Counted from the stretch's first letter, positions 44,029 through 54,493 are shown. The stretch is 64,000 nt of DNA from Lysobacter concretionis Ko07 = DSM 16239 (GCF_000768345.1 NZ_AVPS01000004.1:124001-188000), one strand, 5' to 3'. The notes: generated by a model from the sequence alone, not told the origin. Made by a program: numbers and translations.

Positions 44029-44140
44029 CGTCGTACGCCGACGCCACATCCCGACATAACGCATCACACAGACCCTCGTCCCCGGACGCCGGATTTTCGC
44101 CACGCGGCCCTGCCGCCCAGCCCAGAGAGCGCCGTTGCCC

Positions 44141-44533
44141 ATGGCCAGCCAACGTCCCATATCCCCGCACATCCAGGTCTATCGCTGGCAAGTCCAGATG
44201 GTGACCTCGATCCTGCATCGTGCCAGCGGCATCGTGCTTGCCCTGGGCAGCCTGTTGTTCGTCTGGGGTCTGGTCGCGCTTGCGGCCGGCCCGGCGCAGT
44301 GGTTCGACTTCAGCGACTGCATCCGCTCCGTGCCGGGCTTCGTGATCCTGTTTGGCTGGAGCTGGGCGCTGGCCTACCACCTGGTCAACGGCATCCGCCA
44401 CCTGATCCAGGACGCGGGCTGGGCATTCCAGATCAAGGATTTCGTTCGCAACAGCTGGACCACGATCATCGTCAGCCTGGTGGTCACCGCGCTGATCTGG
44501 TTCGCGGCCATGCAACAGTGGGGTGCCGCATGA
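44141..44533 (+). CDS. sdhC: Succinate dehydrogenase cytochrome b556 subunit
   Basis: Membrane anchor of complex II that binds heme b and quinone with SdhD. 130 aa with three helices. The SPHIQVYRWQ and SILHRASGIVL motifs near the N-terminus (His and Arg near the quinone site) and the heme ligand region WALAYHLVNGIRHLIQD are present. ATG 44141 chosen; TTG 44135 adds two residues. ATGA overlap with sdhD. Confidence 0.95.
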   Translation: MASQRPISPHIQVYRWQVQMVTSILHRASGIVLALGSLLFVWGLVALAAGPAQWFDFSDCIRSVPGFVILFGWSWALAYHLVNGIRHLIQDAGWAFQIKDFVRNSWTTIIVSLVVTALIWFAAMQQWGAA

Positions 44534-44934
44534 GCAGCAACAACCAGCCGCAGGGCTACCTGCGCAATCCCCTCAAGCGTGCGCGCGGCCTGGGTTCGGC
44601 GAAGGACGGCACCCATCACTTCATCATCCAGCGGATCACCGCGGTCGCCCTGGTGTTCCTGTCGATCTACGTGGTCTTTCTGCTGCTGTCGCTGGTCGGC
44701 AGCGACTACGCCAGCGTCCGCGCCAGCGTGGCTGCGCCGTTCAATGCGGTGCTGCTGATCGCGTTCCTGATCGCCTCGTTCTGGCACGCCAAGCTGGGCA
44801 TGCAGGTGGTGATCGAGGATTACGTGCATACCCCATGGCTGGCGGTCACCTCGCAGCTTGCGGTCATCTTCATCTGCGTGCTCGCGGCTCTCGCCAGCGT
44901 GTTCGCGGTCATTCGCATTGCGCTCGGGGGCTGA
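44530..44934 (+). CDS. sdhD: Succinate dehydrogenase membrane anchor subunit
   Basis: Second membrane subunit of complex II, 134 aa with three helices. It has [16 protein letters not shown], a heme-ligand-type [18 protein letters not shown] and a C-terminal hydrophobic helix. Starts inside the end of sdhC; sdhA follows after one base. Confidence 0.94.
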   Translation: MSSNNQPQGYLRNPLKRARGLGSAKDGTHHFIIQRITAVALVFLSIYVVFLLLSLVGSDYASVRASVAAPFNAVLLIAFLIASFWHAKLGMQVVIEDYVHTPWLAVTSQLAVIFICVLAALASVFAVIRIALGG

Positions 44935-44935
44935 C

Positions 44936-46726
44936 GTGCAGGCTTACAAGATCCAGGAACACAAATTCGACATGGTCGTGGTGGGGGCCGGCGGCGCCGG
45001 TCTGCGCGCCACCTTCGGTCTCGCCCAGAAGGGTTTGAAGACGGCCTGCATCACCAAGGTATTCCCGACCCGTTCGCACACCGTCGCCGCGCAGGGTGGT
45101 GTCGCCGCCGCGCTGGGCAACATGGGCGAGGACGACTGGCGTTACCACTTCTACGACACCGTCAAGGGCTCGGATTGGCTGGGCGACCAGGACGCGATCG
45201 AGTACATGTGCCGCGAGGCGATCCCGGCGATCATCGAGCTGGAGCACCAGGGCGTGCCGTTCTCGCGCACTCCGGAAGGCAAGATCTACCAGCGTCCGTT
45301 CGGCGGCATGACCACCAAGTACGGCGAAGGCCCGGCGGCCCAGCGCACCTGCGCGGCAGCCGACCGCACCGGCCACGCGATCCTGCACACGCTGTACCAG
45401 CAGTCGCTGGCGCACCACGCGGAATTCTTCATCGAGTACTTCGCGCTCGATCTGATCATGGATGCCGAGGGCGTCTGCCGCGGCGTGCTGGCGCTCGACA
45501 TGGCCGAAGGCACGCTGCACCTGTTCCGCGCCCAGGGCACGGTGCTGGCGACCGGCGGCTACGGCCGTGCGTACTTCTCGGCGACCTCCGCGCATACCTG
45601 CACCGGCGACGGCAACGGCATGGCGCTGCGTGCCGGGCTGGCGCTGCAGGACATGGAGTTCGTGCAGTTCCATCCGACCGGCATCTACGGTGCCGGCTGC
45701 CTGATCACCGAAGGTGTCCGGGGCGAGGGCGGCATCCTGCGCAACGCCAATGGCGAGCGCTTCATGGAGCGCTACGCGCCGTCCGCCAAGGACCTGGCCT
45801 CGCGTGACGTGGTCAGCCGCGCGATGACGATGGAGATCCGCGAGGGTCGCGGCGTCGGCGAGCACAAGGACCACATGCTGCTGGACCTGACCCATCTGGG
45901 TCCGGAAGTGATCCACGAGAAGCTCCCCGGCATCGCCGAGTCCGCGCGCATTTTCGCCAACGTCGATGTCGAGAAGCAGCCGATCCCGGTGATCCCGACC
46001 GTCCACTACAACATGGGCGGCGTGCCGACCAACTACCACGGCGAAGTGGTGCAGCTGAAGGATGGCAATCCGGATGCGGTCGTGCCGGGCCTGTACGCGA
46101 TCGGCGAGGCTGCCTGCGTGTCCGTGCACGGTGCCAACCGGCTGGGTTCCAACTCGCTGCTCGACCTGGTGGTGTTCGGTCGTGCGGTGGCCAACCGCTG
46201 CGCCGAGACGCTTACGCCCGGCGCCGCACATCCGGACCTGCCGGCCGATGCCTGCGACGCGTCGCTTGCACACCTGGACAAGCTGCGCAATGCCAACGGC
46301 GGCACCCCGACCGCGGTCATCCGCGATCAGATGCAGCGCGCCATGCAGGCCGACGCCGCGGTGTTCCGTACCGAGGAGACGCTTGCCGATGGCGTCAAGC
46401 GGATCCGCGAGATCCGCGAATCCTTCGATGACGTCAAGGTCACGGACCGCTCGCTGATCTGGAACTCGGACCTGGTTGAGACCTTCGAGCTGTCCAACCT
46501 GCTGGGCCAGGCCCTGGCGACGATTGTCTGTGCCGAGAACCGTACCGAATCGCGCGGCGCCCACGCCCGCGACGACTACCCGGAGCGCGACGACGTCAAC
46601 TGGCACAAGCACTCGCTGTGCTGGGTCGACGACAAGGGCAATACCCAGATCGATTACCGCCCGGTGCACATGTACACCCTGACCGACGAGGTGGACGTGG
46701 TTCCGCCGAAGAAGCGGGTGTACTGA
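44936..46726 (+). CDS. sdhA: Succinate dehydrogenase flavoprotein subunit
   Basis: Oxidises succinate to fumarate with covalently bound FAD. 596 aa. GAGGAGLRA (17-25) binds ADP of FAD; His48 in [11 protein letters not shown] is the covalent FAD site; active-site blocks [13 protein letters not shown] near 250 and [18 protein letters not shown] near 395 are intact. GTG 44936 immediately follows the sdhD stop; the frame runs back through sdhD without conserved sequence. Confidence 0.97.
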   Translation: MQAYKIQEHKFDMVVVGAGGAGLRATFGLAQKGLKTACITKVFPTRSHTVAAQGGVAAALGNMGEDDWRYHFYDTVKGSDWLGDQDAIEYMCREAIPAIIELEHQGVPFSRTPEGKIYQRPFGGMTTKYGEGPAAQRTCAAADRTGHAILHTLYQQSLAHHAEFFIEYFALDLIMDAEGVCRGVLALDMAEGTLHLFRAQGTVLATGGYGRAYFSATSAHTCTGDGNGMALRAGLALQDMEFVQFHPTGIYGAGCLITEGVRGEGGILRNANGERFMERYAPSAKDLASRDVVSRAMTMEIREGRGVGEHKDHMLLDLTHLGPEVIHEKLPGIAESARIFANVDVEKQPIPVIPTVHYNMGGVPTNYHGEVVQLKDGNPDAVVPGLYAIGEAACVSVHGANRLGSNSLLDLVVFGRAVANRCAETLTPGAAHPDLPADACDASLAHLDKLRNANGGTPTAVIRDQMQRAMQADAAVFRTEETLADGVKRIREIRESFDDVKVTDRSLIWNSDLVETFELSNLLGQALATIVCAENRTESRGAHARDDYPERDDVNWHKHSLCWVDDKGNTQIDYRPVHMYTLTDEVDVVPPKKRVY

Positions 46727-46730
46727 CCGG

Positions 46731-46779
46731 CACGTTGGCTCGACACGTTGGCTCACAAGGACGTCGCAATGCGGACGTC
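46731..46779. repeat. Two short tandem duplications between sdhA and sdhB
   Basis: CACGTTGGCTC at 46731-46741 and 46744-46754 (13-bp period), then GGACGTC at 46759-46765 and 46773-46779 (14-bp period). They lie in the 129-bp gap that separates sdhA from sdhB. Confidence 0.8.
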
Positions 46780-46855
46780 CGGAGAGATCTGGTTTTTCCC
46801 GGCGTACCCGTTTCCGAGAGGACCGGGGCGCCCTTGATACGGAACTGGTGCAGCA

Positions 46856-47638
46856 ATGGCCGAATTCGCGCTTCCCAAAAACTCGCAGATCCAGAAAGGC
46901 CGGCATTTCGATTCGCCGGGCGCGAAGCAGCCGCGCACCTTCCGGGTCTATCGCTGGAACCCCGACGACGGCCTGAATCCGCGCGTGGACACCTATGAGG
47001 TGGACATGGCCAGCTGCGGCCCGATGGTTCTGGACGCGCTGATCAAGATCAAGAACGAGATCGACCCGACCCTGACCTTCCGCCGCTCCTGCCGCGAGGG
47101 CATCTGCGGTTCGTGCGCGATGAACATCGACGGCACCAACACGCTGGCCTGCACCAAGGCGATCGAGGATTGCAGCAGCGGCGACGTGCCGATCTATCCG
47201 CTGCCGGCGATGGAAGTGGTCAAGGACCTGGTGCCCGATCTGACCCATTTCTACGCCCAGTACGCATCGATCAAGCCGTGGATCCGTACCGCGAGCCCGG
47301 CACCGAGCGACCGTGAGCGCCTGCAGTCGCCGGAGGACCGCAAGAAGCTCGACGGCCTCTACGAATGCATCCTGTGCGGCTGCTGCACCGCGGGCTGCCC
47401 AAGCCACTGGTGGAACGGCGACCGCTACCTCGGCCCGGCGGTGTTGCTGCAGGCGTACCGCTGGATCGTCGACAGCCGCGACGAGGATACCGGCGCGCGC
47501 CTGGACGACCTGGAAGACCCGTTCAAGCTGTATCGCTGCCACACCATCCTGAACTGCACCCGCACCTGCCCGAAGGGCTTGAACCCGGCCAGGGCGATCG
47601 CCGAGATCAAGAAGCTGATGGTGGCCCGCCGGACCTGA
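46856..47638 (+). CDS. sdhB: Succinate dehydrogenase iron-sulfur subunit
   Basis: Carries three Fe-S clusters from FAD to quinone. 260 aa. The [2Fe-2S] ligands are in [16 protein letters not shown] with a distal LAC; the [4Fe-4S] in [12 protein letters not shown]; the [3Fe-4S] in [20 protein letters not shown] 46856; no strong Shine-Dalgarno. The N-terminal ~25 residues are longer than in E. coli SdhB. The stop codon sits within a 14-bp tandem duplication. Confidence 0.97.
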   Translation: MAEFALPKNSQIQKGRHFDSPGAKQPRTFRVYRWNPDDGLNPRVDTYEVDMASCGPMVLDALIKIKNEIDPTLTFRRSCREGICGSCAMNIDGTNTLACTKAIEDCSSGDVPIYPLPAMEVVKDLVPDLTHFYAQYASIKPWIRTASPAPSDRERLQSPEDRKKLDGLYECILCGCCTAGCPSHWWNGDRYLGPAVLLQAYRWIVDSRDEDTGARLDDLEDPFKLYRCHTILNCTRTCPKGLNPARAIAEIKKLMVARRT

Positions 47639-47658
47639 TCGTCCGGACCTGACCGTCC
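47631..47658. repeat. 14-bp tandem duplication over the sdhB stop codon
   Basis: GGACCTGATCGTCC (47631-47644) is followed by GGACCTGACCGTCC (47645-47658), one mismatch. The sdhB TGA is in the first copy. Confidence 0.85.
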
Positions 47659-47718
47659 CGAACTCTCCGTCTGGGCTGCCCTTCTGGGCCAGGCGATGGC
47701 AAGGGTCGGAGTGGTTTC

Positions 47719-47750
47719 AAAGGGCGCGCACGCTGCGCGCCCTTTCCTTT
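47719..47750 (+). terminator. Intrinsic terminator after sdhCDAB
   Basis: An 11-bp stem, AAAGGGCGCGC (47719-47729) with GCGCGCCCTTT (47735-47745), loop ACGCT, then CCTTT. Confidence 0.8.
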
Positions 47751-47775
47751 GGGAGGAACGCATGGAGAGGCACGC

Positions 47776-48195
47776 ATGAGCAATCAGGCGATTTTTCTGC
47801 CGGCACTGGTCATGGTGGCGCTGACCATCGTGGTCTGGTTCCGCATGTACTTCATGCGCGTCGCCCAGATGAAGCGCGATCGCATCCATCCGCAGGCCGT
47901 GGCCAGTTCCGCCCAGTCCGCCGCGCTGCTGACCGACAGCCGCGCCGCCGACAACTTCCGCAATCTGTTCGAGCTGCCGGTGCTGTTCTACCTCGCGCTG
48001 GTGGTGGCAGCGGTGTCGGGACTGGTGACCGGCACGCTGCTCGTGCTGGCGTGGCTGTTCGTCACCTTGCGGGTGCTGCACAGCGCGATCCACTGCACCT
48101 ACAACAAGGTCATGCACCGCTTCAAGGCCTACCTCGCCGGCGGCATGGTGCTGTGGGCGATCTGGGTGGTCCTGGCTGTGGGGCTGTTGCGATGA
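47776..48195 (+). CDS. MAPEG family membrane protein
   Basis: 139 aa with four predicted helices (about 5-22, 68-88, 90-106, 120-138). The polar region [16 protein letters not shown] with [12 protein letters not shown] is the MAPEG signature (membrane-associated eicosanoid/glutathione metabolism family). Activity unknown for bacterial members of this kind. The start region is duplicated: ACGCATG at 47758 and 47772, each preceded by AGGA or AGAGG; only the second ATG (47776) is in frame. Overlaps sdhE by ATGA. Confidence 0.87.
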   Translation: MSNQAIFLPALVMVALTIVVWFRMYFMRVAQMKRDRIHPQAVASSAQSAALLTDSRAADNFRNLFELPVLFYLALVVAAVSGLVTGTLLVLAWLFVTLRVLHSAIHCTYNKVMHRFKAYLAGGMVLWAIWVVLAVGLLR

Positions 48196-48446
48196 ACGAC
48201 GCCGACGAACTCGAGCTGCGCCGCCTGCGCTGGAAATGCCGTCGCGGGATGCGTGAGCTGGACCAGTTGTTCGGCCGTTATCTGGATCGCGAATGGCGGC
48301 AGGCTCCCGAGCCGCAACGCGGGGTATTCCTACGCCTGCTGGATTGCGAGGACGATAAGCTCTGGCACTGGTTCATGGGCCACGAGACTCCCGCCGATGC
48401 CGAACTCGCCAACCTGGTCCAGCACATCCGCAACCTGCCGGCTTGA
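48192..48446 (+). CDS. sdhE: FAD assembly factor SdhE
   Basis: Small protein that promotes covalent FAD attachment to SdhA. 84 aa. The signature [15 protein letters not shown] has the RGxxE motif; [13 protein letters not shown] is the second conserved helix. It lies in the usual place near sdh and before a ygfX-like gene; starts inside the MAPEG gene end. Confidence 0.95.
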   Translation: MNDADELELRRLRWKCRRGMRELDQLFGRYLDREWRQAPEPQRGVFLRLLDCEDDKLWHWFMGHETPADAELANLVQHIRNLPA

Positions 48447-48873
48447 GTGGCGGCCGTCGCGCTGGCTGATCGGCTCGTTGTCCGGCCTGGGGCTGTCTGC
48501 CGCACTGTCGTTGCTGGCCGCCGACCTGCCACCACTGGTTGCCTGGCCTGGCGCGGTGGTAGCGATGGCTTATGGCATGTGGCTCGCCCGGCGGGAAGCC
48601 GGCAAGCCGATGGTCGAGCTGTGCCTCCGCGATGGCGTGGTGACCGTGGATGGCGAGCCGGTCGACCGGTTCCAGGTCGACTGGCGCGGCTCGCTCGCAT
48701 TCGTGCGCTGGCAGGCGGCGCCACATCGTGACACGCGACAACGCGGTGGATCACCACGCAGGCGGCGACTGGTCTGGTGGCCCGATACGCTCGCTGCGGC
48801 GGAGCGTCGTGAACTGCGGCTGGCCGCACCGCCCGAAACTCCTGCCCGCACCGCACGTTCGATGGCACCATAG
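48400..48873 (+). CDS. ygfX: YgfX-like membrane protein (partner of SdhE)
   Basis: The conserved N-terminal EWRPSRW, a membrane hairpin ([19 protein letters not shown] ... [13 protein letters not shown]), then a cytoplasmic part with [14 protein letters not shown] and [11 protein letters not shown] match YgfX/CptA-like proteins that follow sdhE in enterobacteria and xanthomonads. The start is unclear: EWRPSRW begins directly at the sdhE stop. The nearest in-frame ATG is 48400, inside sdhE; a TTG near 48478 would remove the conserved start. Coordinates use ATG 48400 (157 aa). E. coli YgfX was described as a toxin, which is not demonstrable here. Confidence 0.7.
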   Translation, partial: PNSPTWSSTSATCRLEWRPSRWLIGSLSGLGLSAALSLLAADLPPLVAWPGAVVAMAYGMWLARREAGKPMVELCLRDGVVTVDGEPVDRFQVDWRGSLAFVRWQAAPHRDTRQRGGSPRRRRLVWWPDTLAAAERRELRLAAPPETPARTARSMAP

Positions 48874-48879
48874 CCGGCT

Positions 48880-50124
48880 ATGTTCAAACCCATCCCTGTC
48901 GCCATCGGCCTGCGCTACCTGCGCGCCAAACGCCGCAATGGCTTTATCTCCTTCATCTCCCTGGCCTCCATCCTCGGCATCGCGCTGGGCGTGGCGGCGC
49001 TGATCACCACCCTGGCGGTGATGAGCGGTTTCCAGCAGGAGATCCGCGACCGCATGCTGCAGATGGCCGCCCATGCGACCGTCAGTGCCTTCGGCGAACC
49101 GCTGGCCGACTGGCAGCGTGCCGTCGACCTGGCGCTCGCCGACCCGCGCGTGGCCGGGGCTGCACCCTACGTCGAGAAGGAAGCGCTGCTCAACGGCCCC
49201 CGCCAGCAGCCGGCGATGGTGCGGGGCGTGGTGCCGGCCGACGAGCGTACGGTGTCGGTGCTGGGCGACAAGATGGTCGCCGGCACGCTGGAGTCGCTGG
49301 AACCGGGCAGTTTCAACATCGTGCTGGGCCGCGAACTGGCTGCCTGGATCGGCGTCGGTGTCGGCGACAGCGTGGTGATGACCATCGCCGAGTTCAACAG
49401 CACGCCGGTGGGCGCGATGCCGCGCGTCAAGCGCTTCACTGTGAGTGGCATCTTCGAGGTCGGCTACAACGAATACGACCGCAGCATGGCCTTCAGCAAC
49501 ATGGCCGACATGCAGCGACTGATGCGGATGCAGGAAGGGGTCACCGGCGTACGCCTGAAGCTGCACGACATGAACCTGGCCTGGGACGTCGCCCGCGATC
49601 TGGCGCTCGAACTCGGCGGCCCGTACCGCGTCAGCGACTGGACCACCGACAACGCCAACATGTTCCGTGCGCTGAAGATGGAGAAGACCCTGATGGCGAT
49701 CCTGCTGTCGCTGATCATCGCAATGGGCGCGTTCAACCTCGTCTCCTCGCAGGTCATGCTGGTCACCGACAAGCAGGCCGACATCGCGATCATGCGCACC
49801 TTCGGTCTGTCGCCGCGCGGGGTGATGCAGGTGTTCATGGTGCAGGGCAGCCTGATCGGCGTGATCGGCACCTTGATCGGCGTGATCAGCGGCATCGTGT
49901 TGACGCTGAATCTGGAGAACATCCTGTTCGCGATCGAAAAAGTGTTCGGCGTCAGCCTGCTGCCCGAGGACGTCTATTACATCACCGGCCTGCCGACCGA
50001 CCTGAAGCCCGAGGACGTGCTGGCGATCACTGCCGTCGCGCTGGTGATGGCGTTCCTGGCGACCATCTACCCGGCCTGGCGCGCGGCCCGCACGCCGCCG
50101 GCGGAGGCGCTGCGTTATGAGTGA
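48880..50124 (+). CDS. lolC: Lipoprotein-releasing ABC transporter permease LolC/LolE
   Basis: Inner-membrane permease that extracts lipoproteins for transfer to LolA. 414 aa. One N-terminal helix ([35 protein letters not shown] region), a large periplasmic domain (about 50-260), then three helices (about 270-290, 315-345, 375-395), the MacB/FtsX-type arrangement. Only one permease gene is present beside lolD, so it may work as a homodimer (LolF-like). Confidence 0.94.
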   Translation: MFKPIPVAIGLRYLRAKRRNGFISFISLASILGIALGVAALITTLAVMSGFQQEIRDRMLQMAAHATVSAFGEPLADWQRAVDLALADPRVAGAAPYVEKEALLNGPRQQPAMVRGVVPADERTVSVLGDKMVAGTLESLEPGSFNIVLGRELAAWIGVGVGDSVVMTIAEFNSTPVGAMPRVKRFTVSGIFEVGYNEYDRSMAFSNMADMQRLMRMQEGVTGVRLKLHDMNLAWDVARDLALELGGPYRVSDWTTDNANMFRALKMEKTLMAILLSLIIAMGAFNLVSSQVMLVTDKQADIAIMRTFGLSPRGVMQVFMVQGSLIGVIGTLIGVISGIVLTLNLENILFAIEKVFGVSLLPEDVYYITGLPTDLKPEDVLAITAVALVMAFLATIYPAWRAARTPPAEALRYE

Positions 50125-50836
50125 GGCCATGCACGACGCCGGCAACGGTCCGGTTCTGGGTTGCACCGGGCTGGGCATGGTGTACGCCGAGGGCAAGCTG
50201 CGCACACCGGTGTTCGACGGACTGCAACTGGAGGTCCGCAAGGGCGAGACCGTCGCCATCGTCGGCGCGTCCGGTGCCGGCAAGAGCACGCTGCTGCACC
50301 TGCTCGGTGGCCTGGATACGCCGACCGCGGGCGAGGTGTTCGTGGCCGGGCAGAAGATGAGCGAGCTGTCCGATGCCGCGCGCGGCAGGCTGCGCAACCG
50401 GGCACTGGGCTTCGTCTACCAGTTCCACCACCTGCTGCCCGAATTCACCGCGCTCGAGAACGTGATGCTGCCGGTGATGCTGGGCGGCGCCAAGGTACCC
50501 GAAGCCGAACGGCGCGCGCGGGAATTGCTGGAAGCCGTCGGGCTTGGCCATCGACTCGAGCACAAGCCCGGCGAACTGTCGGGCGGCGAACGCCAGCGGG
50601 CTGCCGTGGCGCGCGCGCTGGTTAACCGGCCGGCCTGTGTACTGGGTGACGAGCCGACCGGCAACCTGGATGAAAAGACCGCGGCCAACGTGTTCGACCA
50701 GATGCTCGGACTCAACCGCGAGCAACACACCAGTCTGGTGGTGGTGACCCACGATCGACGCCTTGCCCGGCGCCTGGATCGGGTGTTGGAACTGCGTGAG
50801 GGCAAGTTGCACGAGTTGGCGATGCGGGCCGTCTAG
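50117..50836 (+). CDS. lolD: Lipoprotein-releasing system ATP-binding protein
   Basis: ATPase of the LolCDE complex. 239 aa. Walker [10 protein letters not shown] (50-58), Q-loop [12 protein letters not shown], signature LSGGERQR (about 154-161), Walker [12 protein letters not shown] and H-loop VVTHD. Overlaps the end of lolC; ATG 50129 is an alternative start. Confidence 0.96.
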   Translation: MSEAMHDAGNGPVLGCTGLGMVYAEGKLRTPVFDGLQLEVRKGETVAIVGASGAGKSTLLHLLGGLDTPTAGEVFVAGQKMSELSDAARGRLRNRALGFVYQFHHLLPEFTALENVMLPVMLGGAKVPEAERRARELLEAVGLGHRLEHKPGELSGGERQRAAVARALVNRPACVLGDEPTGNLDEKTAANVFDQMLGLNREQHTSLVVVTHDRRLARRLDRVLELREGKLHELAMRAV

Positions 50837-50894
50837 GTCAGGGAAGCTTCCGCCAGCGAATCATCGACGGAAGCCAAAATTGCAGGTGTAGACC

Positions 50895-53363
50895 ATGAAC
50901 GATGCGGCAGGGACGCCGCCGTCCAAACCGGCGAAGGCCATTGCCTTCGATGCGGTTCGAAGTGCAAGGATGGCCGCGCAAACGGACCACGTGGGTTTCG
51001 CGCCGCTGGGCGTGGCGGTCGCGCTGGCATTGCTGGCGGGCATTTCCGCCGCCTTGTGGCTTCCCGTGCTGGCGCCATTGCCACTGCTGCTGGTTACGGC
51101 CATTGCCGGTGTGTTGATGTGGTGGCGGGCAGGGCGGCTGCGCTGGCTTGGCCCGTTGCTGTTTGGTTTCGCCTTGGCGGGCCTGCACGCCGGCCATGCG
51201 TTGTCGATCCAGCTTCCGGTGGATTGGGAAAAGCGCGAGGTCACGGTGCAGGGGCGCATCGTGGAGCTGCCTGATCACCAGCCGCGGCGCACCGGTTTCC
51301 TGCTGCGTGTCGACAATGAGCCCACCCAGCCCGAGCCGCTTCGAGGCCGATTGCTGCGTCTGTCGTGGTACGACCTGCACGACGGAACCGGCACCGGGCG
51401 TGACGGATTGCGGGCGGGGCAGCACTGGCAACTGACGGCCCGGATCCGCGCCCCTCGCGGACTGCGCAACCCGGGCGGGTTCGACAGCGAGAAGCACGCC
51501 TTCGCGGGTCGCCTGACCGCCACCGGCTACGTGCGCAATCCGGAAACCACCCGTCTGTTGTCTCCTGCAAAAGGGCTGAATGCCTGGCGCGAAGCCATGT
51601 CCGAACGGGTCGTGGCGGCGACGCCTCCCACCTCGGCGCGTTTCATCGCCGCGCTGGCGCTGGGTGACACGCGTGGCCTGGAGGACGCCGACTGGCACAT
51701 CCTGCGCGCCAACGGCCTGACCCACCTGATCGCGATTTCCGGCTTCCATGTCGGACTGGTGGCGGGCTTTTTCGCGCTGTTCGTCGCTGGCATCTGGTGG
51801 CTGTGGCCCGCATTGGGGAGGCGCTGCCCGCGCCCGGTGGCTGCGGCGGTGGCCGGCTTGCTGGGTGCGGCCCTGTATGCGGCGGTCGCCGGGTTCGCAT
51901 TGCCGACGGTGCGCACAGTGCTGATGATCGCCGTGGTCGCCGGCTTGCGCGGCGTGAGGCGCAGGTCCACGGCGTTCGACGCCTTGGCGCTGGCGGCGAT
52001 CGCGGTCCTGCTGGTCGATCCGCTGTCCGCCCTGAGCGCCGGTTTCTGGCTGAGTTTCTTCGGCGTCGCCTGGTTGCTGTGGTGCCTGCCGACGGCAGGA
52101 CGCAAGCCGCTGCGCGATCTGGTGTCGGCGCAGGGCGTCGCCACCGTCGGCCTGTTGCCGCTGAGTGCGGTGCTGTTCGATCAGGCCTCGGTGGTGGGAC
52201 CGCTGGCGAATCTGCTCGCGGTGCCGTGGTGGAGCCTGGTGGTGGTGCCGCTGGCGTTGGCCGGGACCGGGCTGGAGTTCCTGCACGACGGCTGGGGCGC
52301 ATGGCCCTGGCAGGCGGCGGCGTGGTGTTTCGACCTGAGCTGGCCGTTGTTCGAGTGGCTGGCCGGCAGCGAGCTGGCCCTGTGGTGGCTGCGGGAGTCG
52401 CGCTGGTTCGCGTTGCCGCTGGCGATGTTCGGCGCGTTCTGGCTGCTGTTGCCGCGCGGCTTGCCGGGCCGCCCGCTGGCGTTGCTGTTGTGGTTGCCGC
52501 TGTTGTGGCCGGCACGCGACCTGCCCGGGCCGGGCGAGGCGGAAATCCGGGTGCTGGACGTCGGCCAGGGCCTGTCCATCCTGGTGCGTACCGCCGGCCA
52601 CACCTTGTTGTACGACATGGGGCCGGCCACACGCGACGGCTTCGATGCGGGCGAGCGGGTGGTGGTGCCGGCACTGCATGCGCTCGGGGTGCGGCAGCTC
52701 GACCGCGCGATCGCCAGCCACGGCGACAACGACCACGCCGGGGGATTTTCGGCAATCCGCGCCAAGGCGCCGGTATCGATCGCGCTGTCGCCGGAGGGTT
52801 CCGGCGTGACCGACACCCGGCCGTGCGTGGCGGGCGAGGGCTGGCAGTGGGATGGCGTGACCTTCCGTTTCCTGCATCCGCCGCCGCATTTTCCGTACCT
52901 TGGCAACGAGGCCAGTTGTGTGCTGCGGATCGAGACCGCGCACGGCAACGCCTTGCTGACCGGAGACATCGGCGAAGTGATCGAACGCGATCTGGTGCGC
53001 CGCAGTCTCCAAGACCCGGAAGCCGGGCTGGCTGCGGATGTCGTGGTGATCGCCCACCACGGCAGCGCCGGTGCCTCCGATCCGGCCTTCATTGCCGCCA
53101 CCGGGGCGCGTCATGCGCTGGTCTCCAGCGGCCACGGCAATCGCTTCGGCCATCCCCGGCCCGAGGTGCTGGCCCGCTGGCGGGCCGGTGGCGCACAGGT
53201 GCTGGACACCGCGGAAGGCGGGGCGCTCAGGGTGCGGCTCACAACCGGCGACCTGATGGTGGAAACGCGACGCCGCGCACACCCGCGGTTGTGGGATGCG
53301 GTACGGCGTGCGAACGGAGCGTCGGCGGACGAGACGGCTGAGCTATCCTATCGGCCGGATTGA
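50895..53363 (+). CDS. comEC: DNA internalisation competence protein ComEC/Rec2
   Basis: Inner-membrane channel for single-stranded DNA uptake. 822 aa. Order seen: N-terminal helices (about 40-100), an OB-like domain (about 110-220), the competence membrane domain with ARFIAALALGDTRGL and HLIAISGFHVGLVAGFF near 275, many helices, and a C-terminal metallo-beta-lactamase domain with DVGQGLSILV and metal-binding SHGDNDHAGG near residue 610. Its presence, with FimV, is consistent with natural transformation ability, but other competence genes are outside the window. Confidence 0.94.
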   Translation: MNDAAGTPPSKPAKAIAFDAVRSARMAAQTDHVGFAPLGVAVALALLAGISAALWLPVLAPLPLLLVTAIAGVLMWWRAGRLRWLGPLLFGFALAGLHAGHALSIQLPVDWEKREVTVQGRIVELPDHQPRRTGFLLRVDNEPTQPEPLRGRLLRLSWYDLHDGTGTGRDGLRAGQHWQLTARIRAPRGLRNPGGFDSEKHAFAGRLTATGYVRNPETTRLLSPAKGLNAWREAMSERVVAATPPTSARFIAALALGDTRGLEDADWHILRANGLTHLIAISGFHVGLVAGFFALFVAGIWWLWPALGRRCPRPVAAAVAGLLGAALYAAVAGFALPTVRTVLMIAVVAGLRGVRRRSTAFDALALAAIAVLLVDPLSALSAGFWLSFFGVAWLLWCLPTAGRKPLRDLVSAQGVATVGLLPLSAVLFDQASVVGPLANLLAVPWWSLVVVPLALAGTGLEFLHDGWGAWPWQAAAWCFDLSWPLFEWLAGSELALWWLRESRWFALPLAMFGAFWLLLPRGLPGRPLALLLWLPLLWPARDLPGPGEAEIRVLDVGQGLSILVRTAGHTLLYDMGPATRDGFDAGERVVVPALHALGVRQLDRAIASHGDNDHAGGFSAIRAKAPVSIALSPEGSGVTDTRPCVAGEGWQWDGVTFRFLHPPPHFPYLGNEASCVLRIETAHGNALLTGDIGEVIERDLVRRSLQDPEAGLAADVVVIAHHGSAGASDPAFIAATGARHALVSSGHGNRFGHPRPEVLARWRAGGAQVLDTAEGGALRVRLTTGDLMVETRRRAHPRLWDAVRRANGASADETAELSYRPD

Positions 53364-53389
53364 ATCGGCCCCGGGCCGGAGGTTGGCGC

Positions 53390-54043
53390 GTGCTGGAACT
53401 GGTCAAGGCGGGTGGGTGGCCGATGATCCCGCTGTTGCTGTTGTCGGCGCTGGCATTGGCGCTGATCGTCGAACGTGCCTGGACCTTGCGTCGCACCCAG
53501 GTGTTGCCGCCCGGACTGGGCAAGGAAGTCCGCAGCTGGGCGAGTGGCGGTAAGCTCGATCCGGCGCATATCGATTCGTTGCGGGCGACGTCCCCGCTGG
53601 GTGCGTTGCTGGCCGCGGCGCTGGACGTACGCCACCGCCCGCGCGAACAGATCCGCGAGCGCATCGAGGACGTCGGCCGGCATCTGGTACACGGCATGGA
53701 GCGCTACCTCAACACCCTGGGCTCGATCGCGTCCGCCGGCCCCTTGCTGGGTCTGTTCGGTACCGTGGTCGGCATGATCCAGCTGTTCCTGGGCATCCTC
53801 GACCACGGCATCGGTGACGTGAACCAGTTGGCCGGTGGCATCGGCAAGGCGCTGGTGTGCACGGCCGCGGGCATGGTCGTCGCGATTCCCGCGTTGATGG
53901 CGCACCGCTGGTTCCGTGGTCGCATCGCCGGTTACATCGTGGAGATGGAGCACGAGGCGATGCAGTTGCTGGATACGCTCGACACGCCCGTCCAGCCGGC
54001 TGCGGACAAGGTCTGGCCGCGCACTGCCGCGCTGGTCGACTGA
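53390..54043 (+). CDS. exbB: MotA/TolQ/ExbB proton channel family protein
   Basis: Stator-type proton channel protein, partner of ExbD. 217 aa from GTG 53390, with GGAGG at 53380-53384; TTG 53360, overlapping the comEC stop, adds ten residues. Three helices: about 7-30, 110-135 (LGSIASAGPLLGLFGTVVGMIQLF) and 150-175. The order exbB-exbD-msbA-lpxK is widely conserved, so its natural partner may not be a nearby TonB. Confidence 0.92.
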   Translation: MLELVKAGGWPMIPLLLLSALALALIVERAWTLRRTQVLPPGLGKEVRSWASGGKLDPAHIDSLRATSPLGALLAAALDVRHRPREQIRERIEDVGRHLVHGMERYLNTLGSIASAGPLLGLFGTVVGMIQLFLGILDHGIGDVNQLAGGIGKALVCTAAGMVVAIPALMAHRWFRGRIAGYIVEMEHEAMQLLDTLDTPVQPAADKVWPRTAALVD

Positions 54044-54049
54044 GCCTGC

Positions 54050-54493
54050 ATGCGCATTCGCGACCACCGTGGCGATGACGAGCCCGAGATCAGCCTGGTT
54101 CCGCTGATCGACGTGATCCTGGTCATGATCATTTTCTTCGTGGTCACCGCCACGTTTGATGCGCGCTCGGTGATCCAGCTCGAACTGCCCCGCGCGACCG
54201 GCGAGCAGGTCGACGCGGCGCAGCCGCTGGTCGTGCTGGTCAATGCCCAGGGCCGGTATTTCGTCGACGACCGCGAAGTGCTCCGCGATGACGTGGAGTC
54301 GCTGAAGGCGACCATCGCCGAAGTGGCGGGCAGCGACCGCGAGCGTCCGGTGATGTTGCGTGCCGACGCCCGCACGCCCTACCAGGCCGTGGTCACGGTG
54401 TACGACGCGCTGGGCCAGCTGGGCTTCCGCCGCATCATGAGCGCCACCGCATCGCCGGCCACACCCGGCCTCGACGCCGGAGCATCCCCGTGA
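54050..54493 (+). CDS. exbD: ExbD/TolR family biopolymer transport protein
   Basis: 147 aa. One N-terminal helix with the essential Asp21 in SLVPLIDVILVMIIFFVVTA, then a periplasmic domain ending in a conserved VYDALGQLGFRRI. Works with ExbB in harvesting proton motive force. Six-base gap from exbB; overlaps msbA. Confidence 0.94.
   Translation: MRIRDHRGDDEPEISLVPLIDVILVMIIFFVVTATFDARSVIQLELPRATGEQVDAAQPLVVLVNAQGRYFVDDREVLRDDVESLKATIAEVAGSDRERPVMLRADARTPYQAVVTVYDALGQLGFRRIMSATASPATPGLDAGASP

Noticed and set aside
44909-47542. An 877-codon reverse-strand open frame opposite sdhA-sdhB
   Set aside because: Antisense to two complete, conserved genes; composition is typical of a GC-rich shadow frame.
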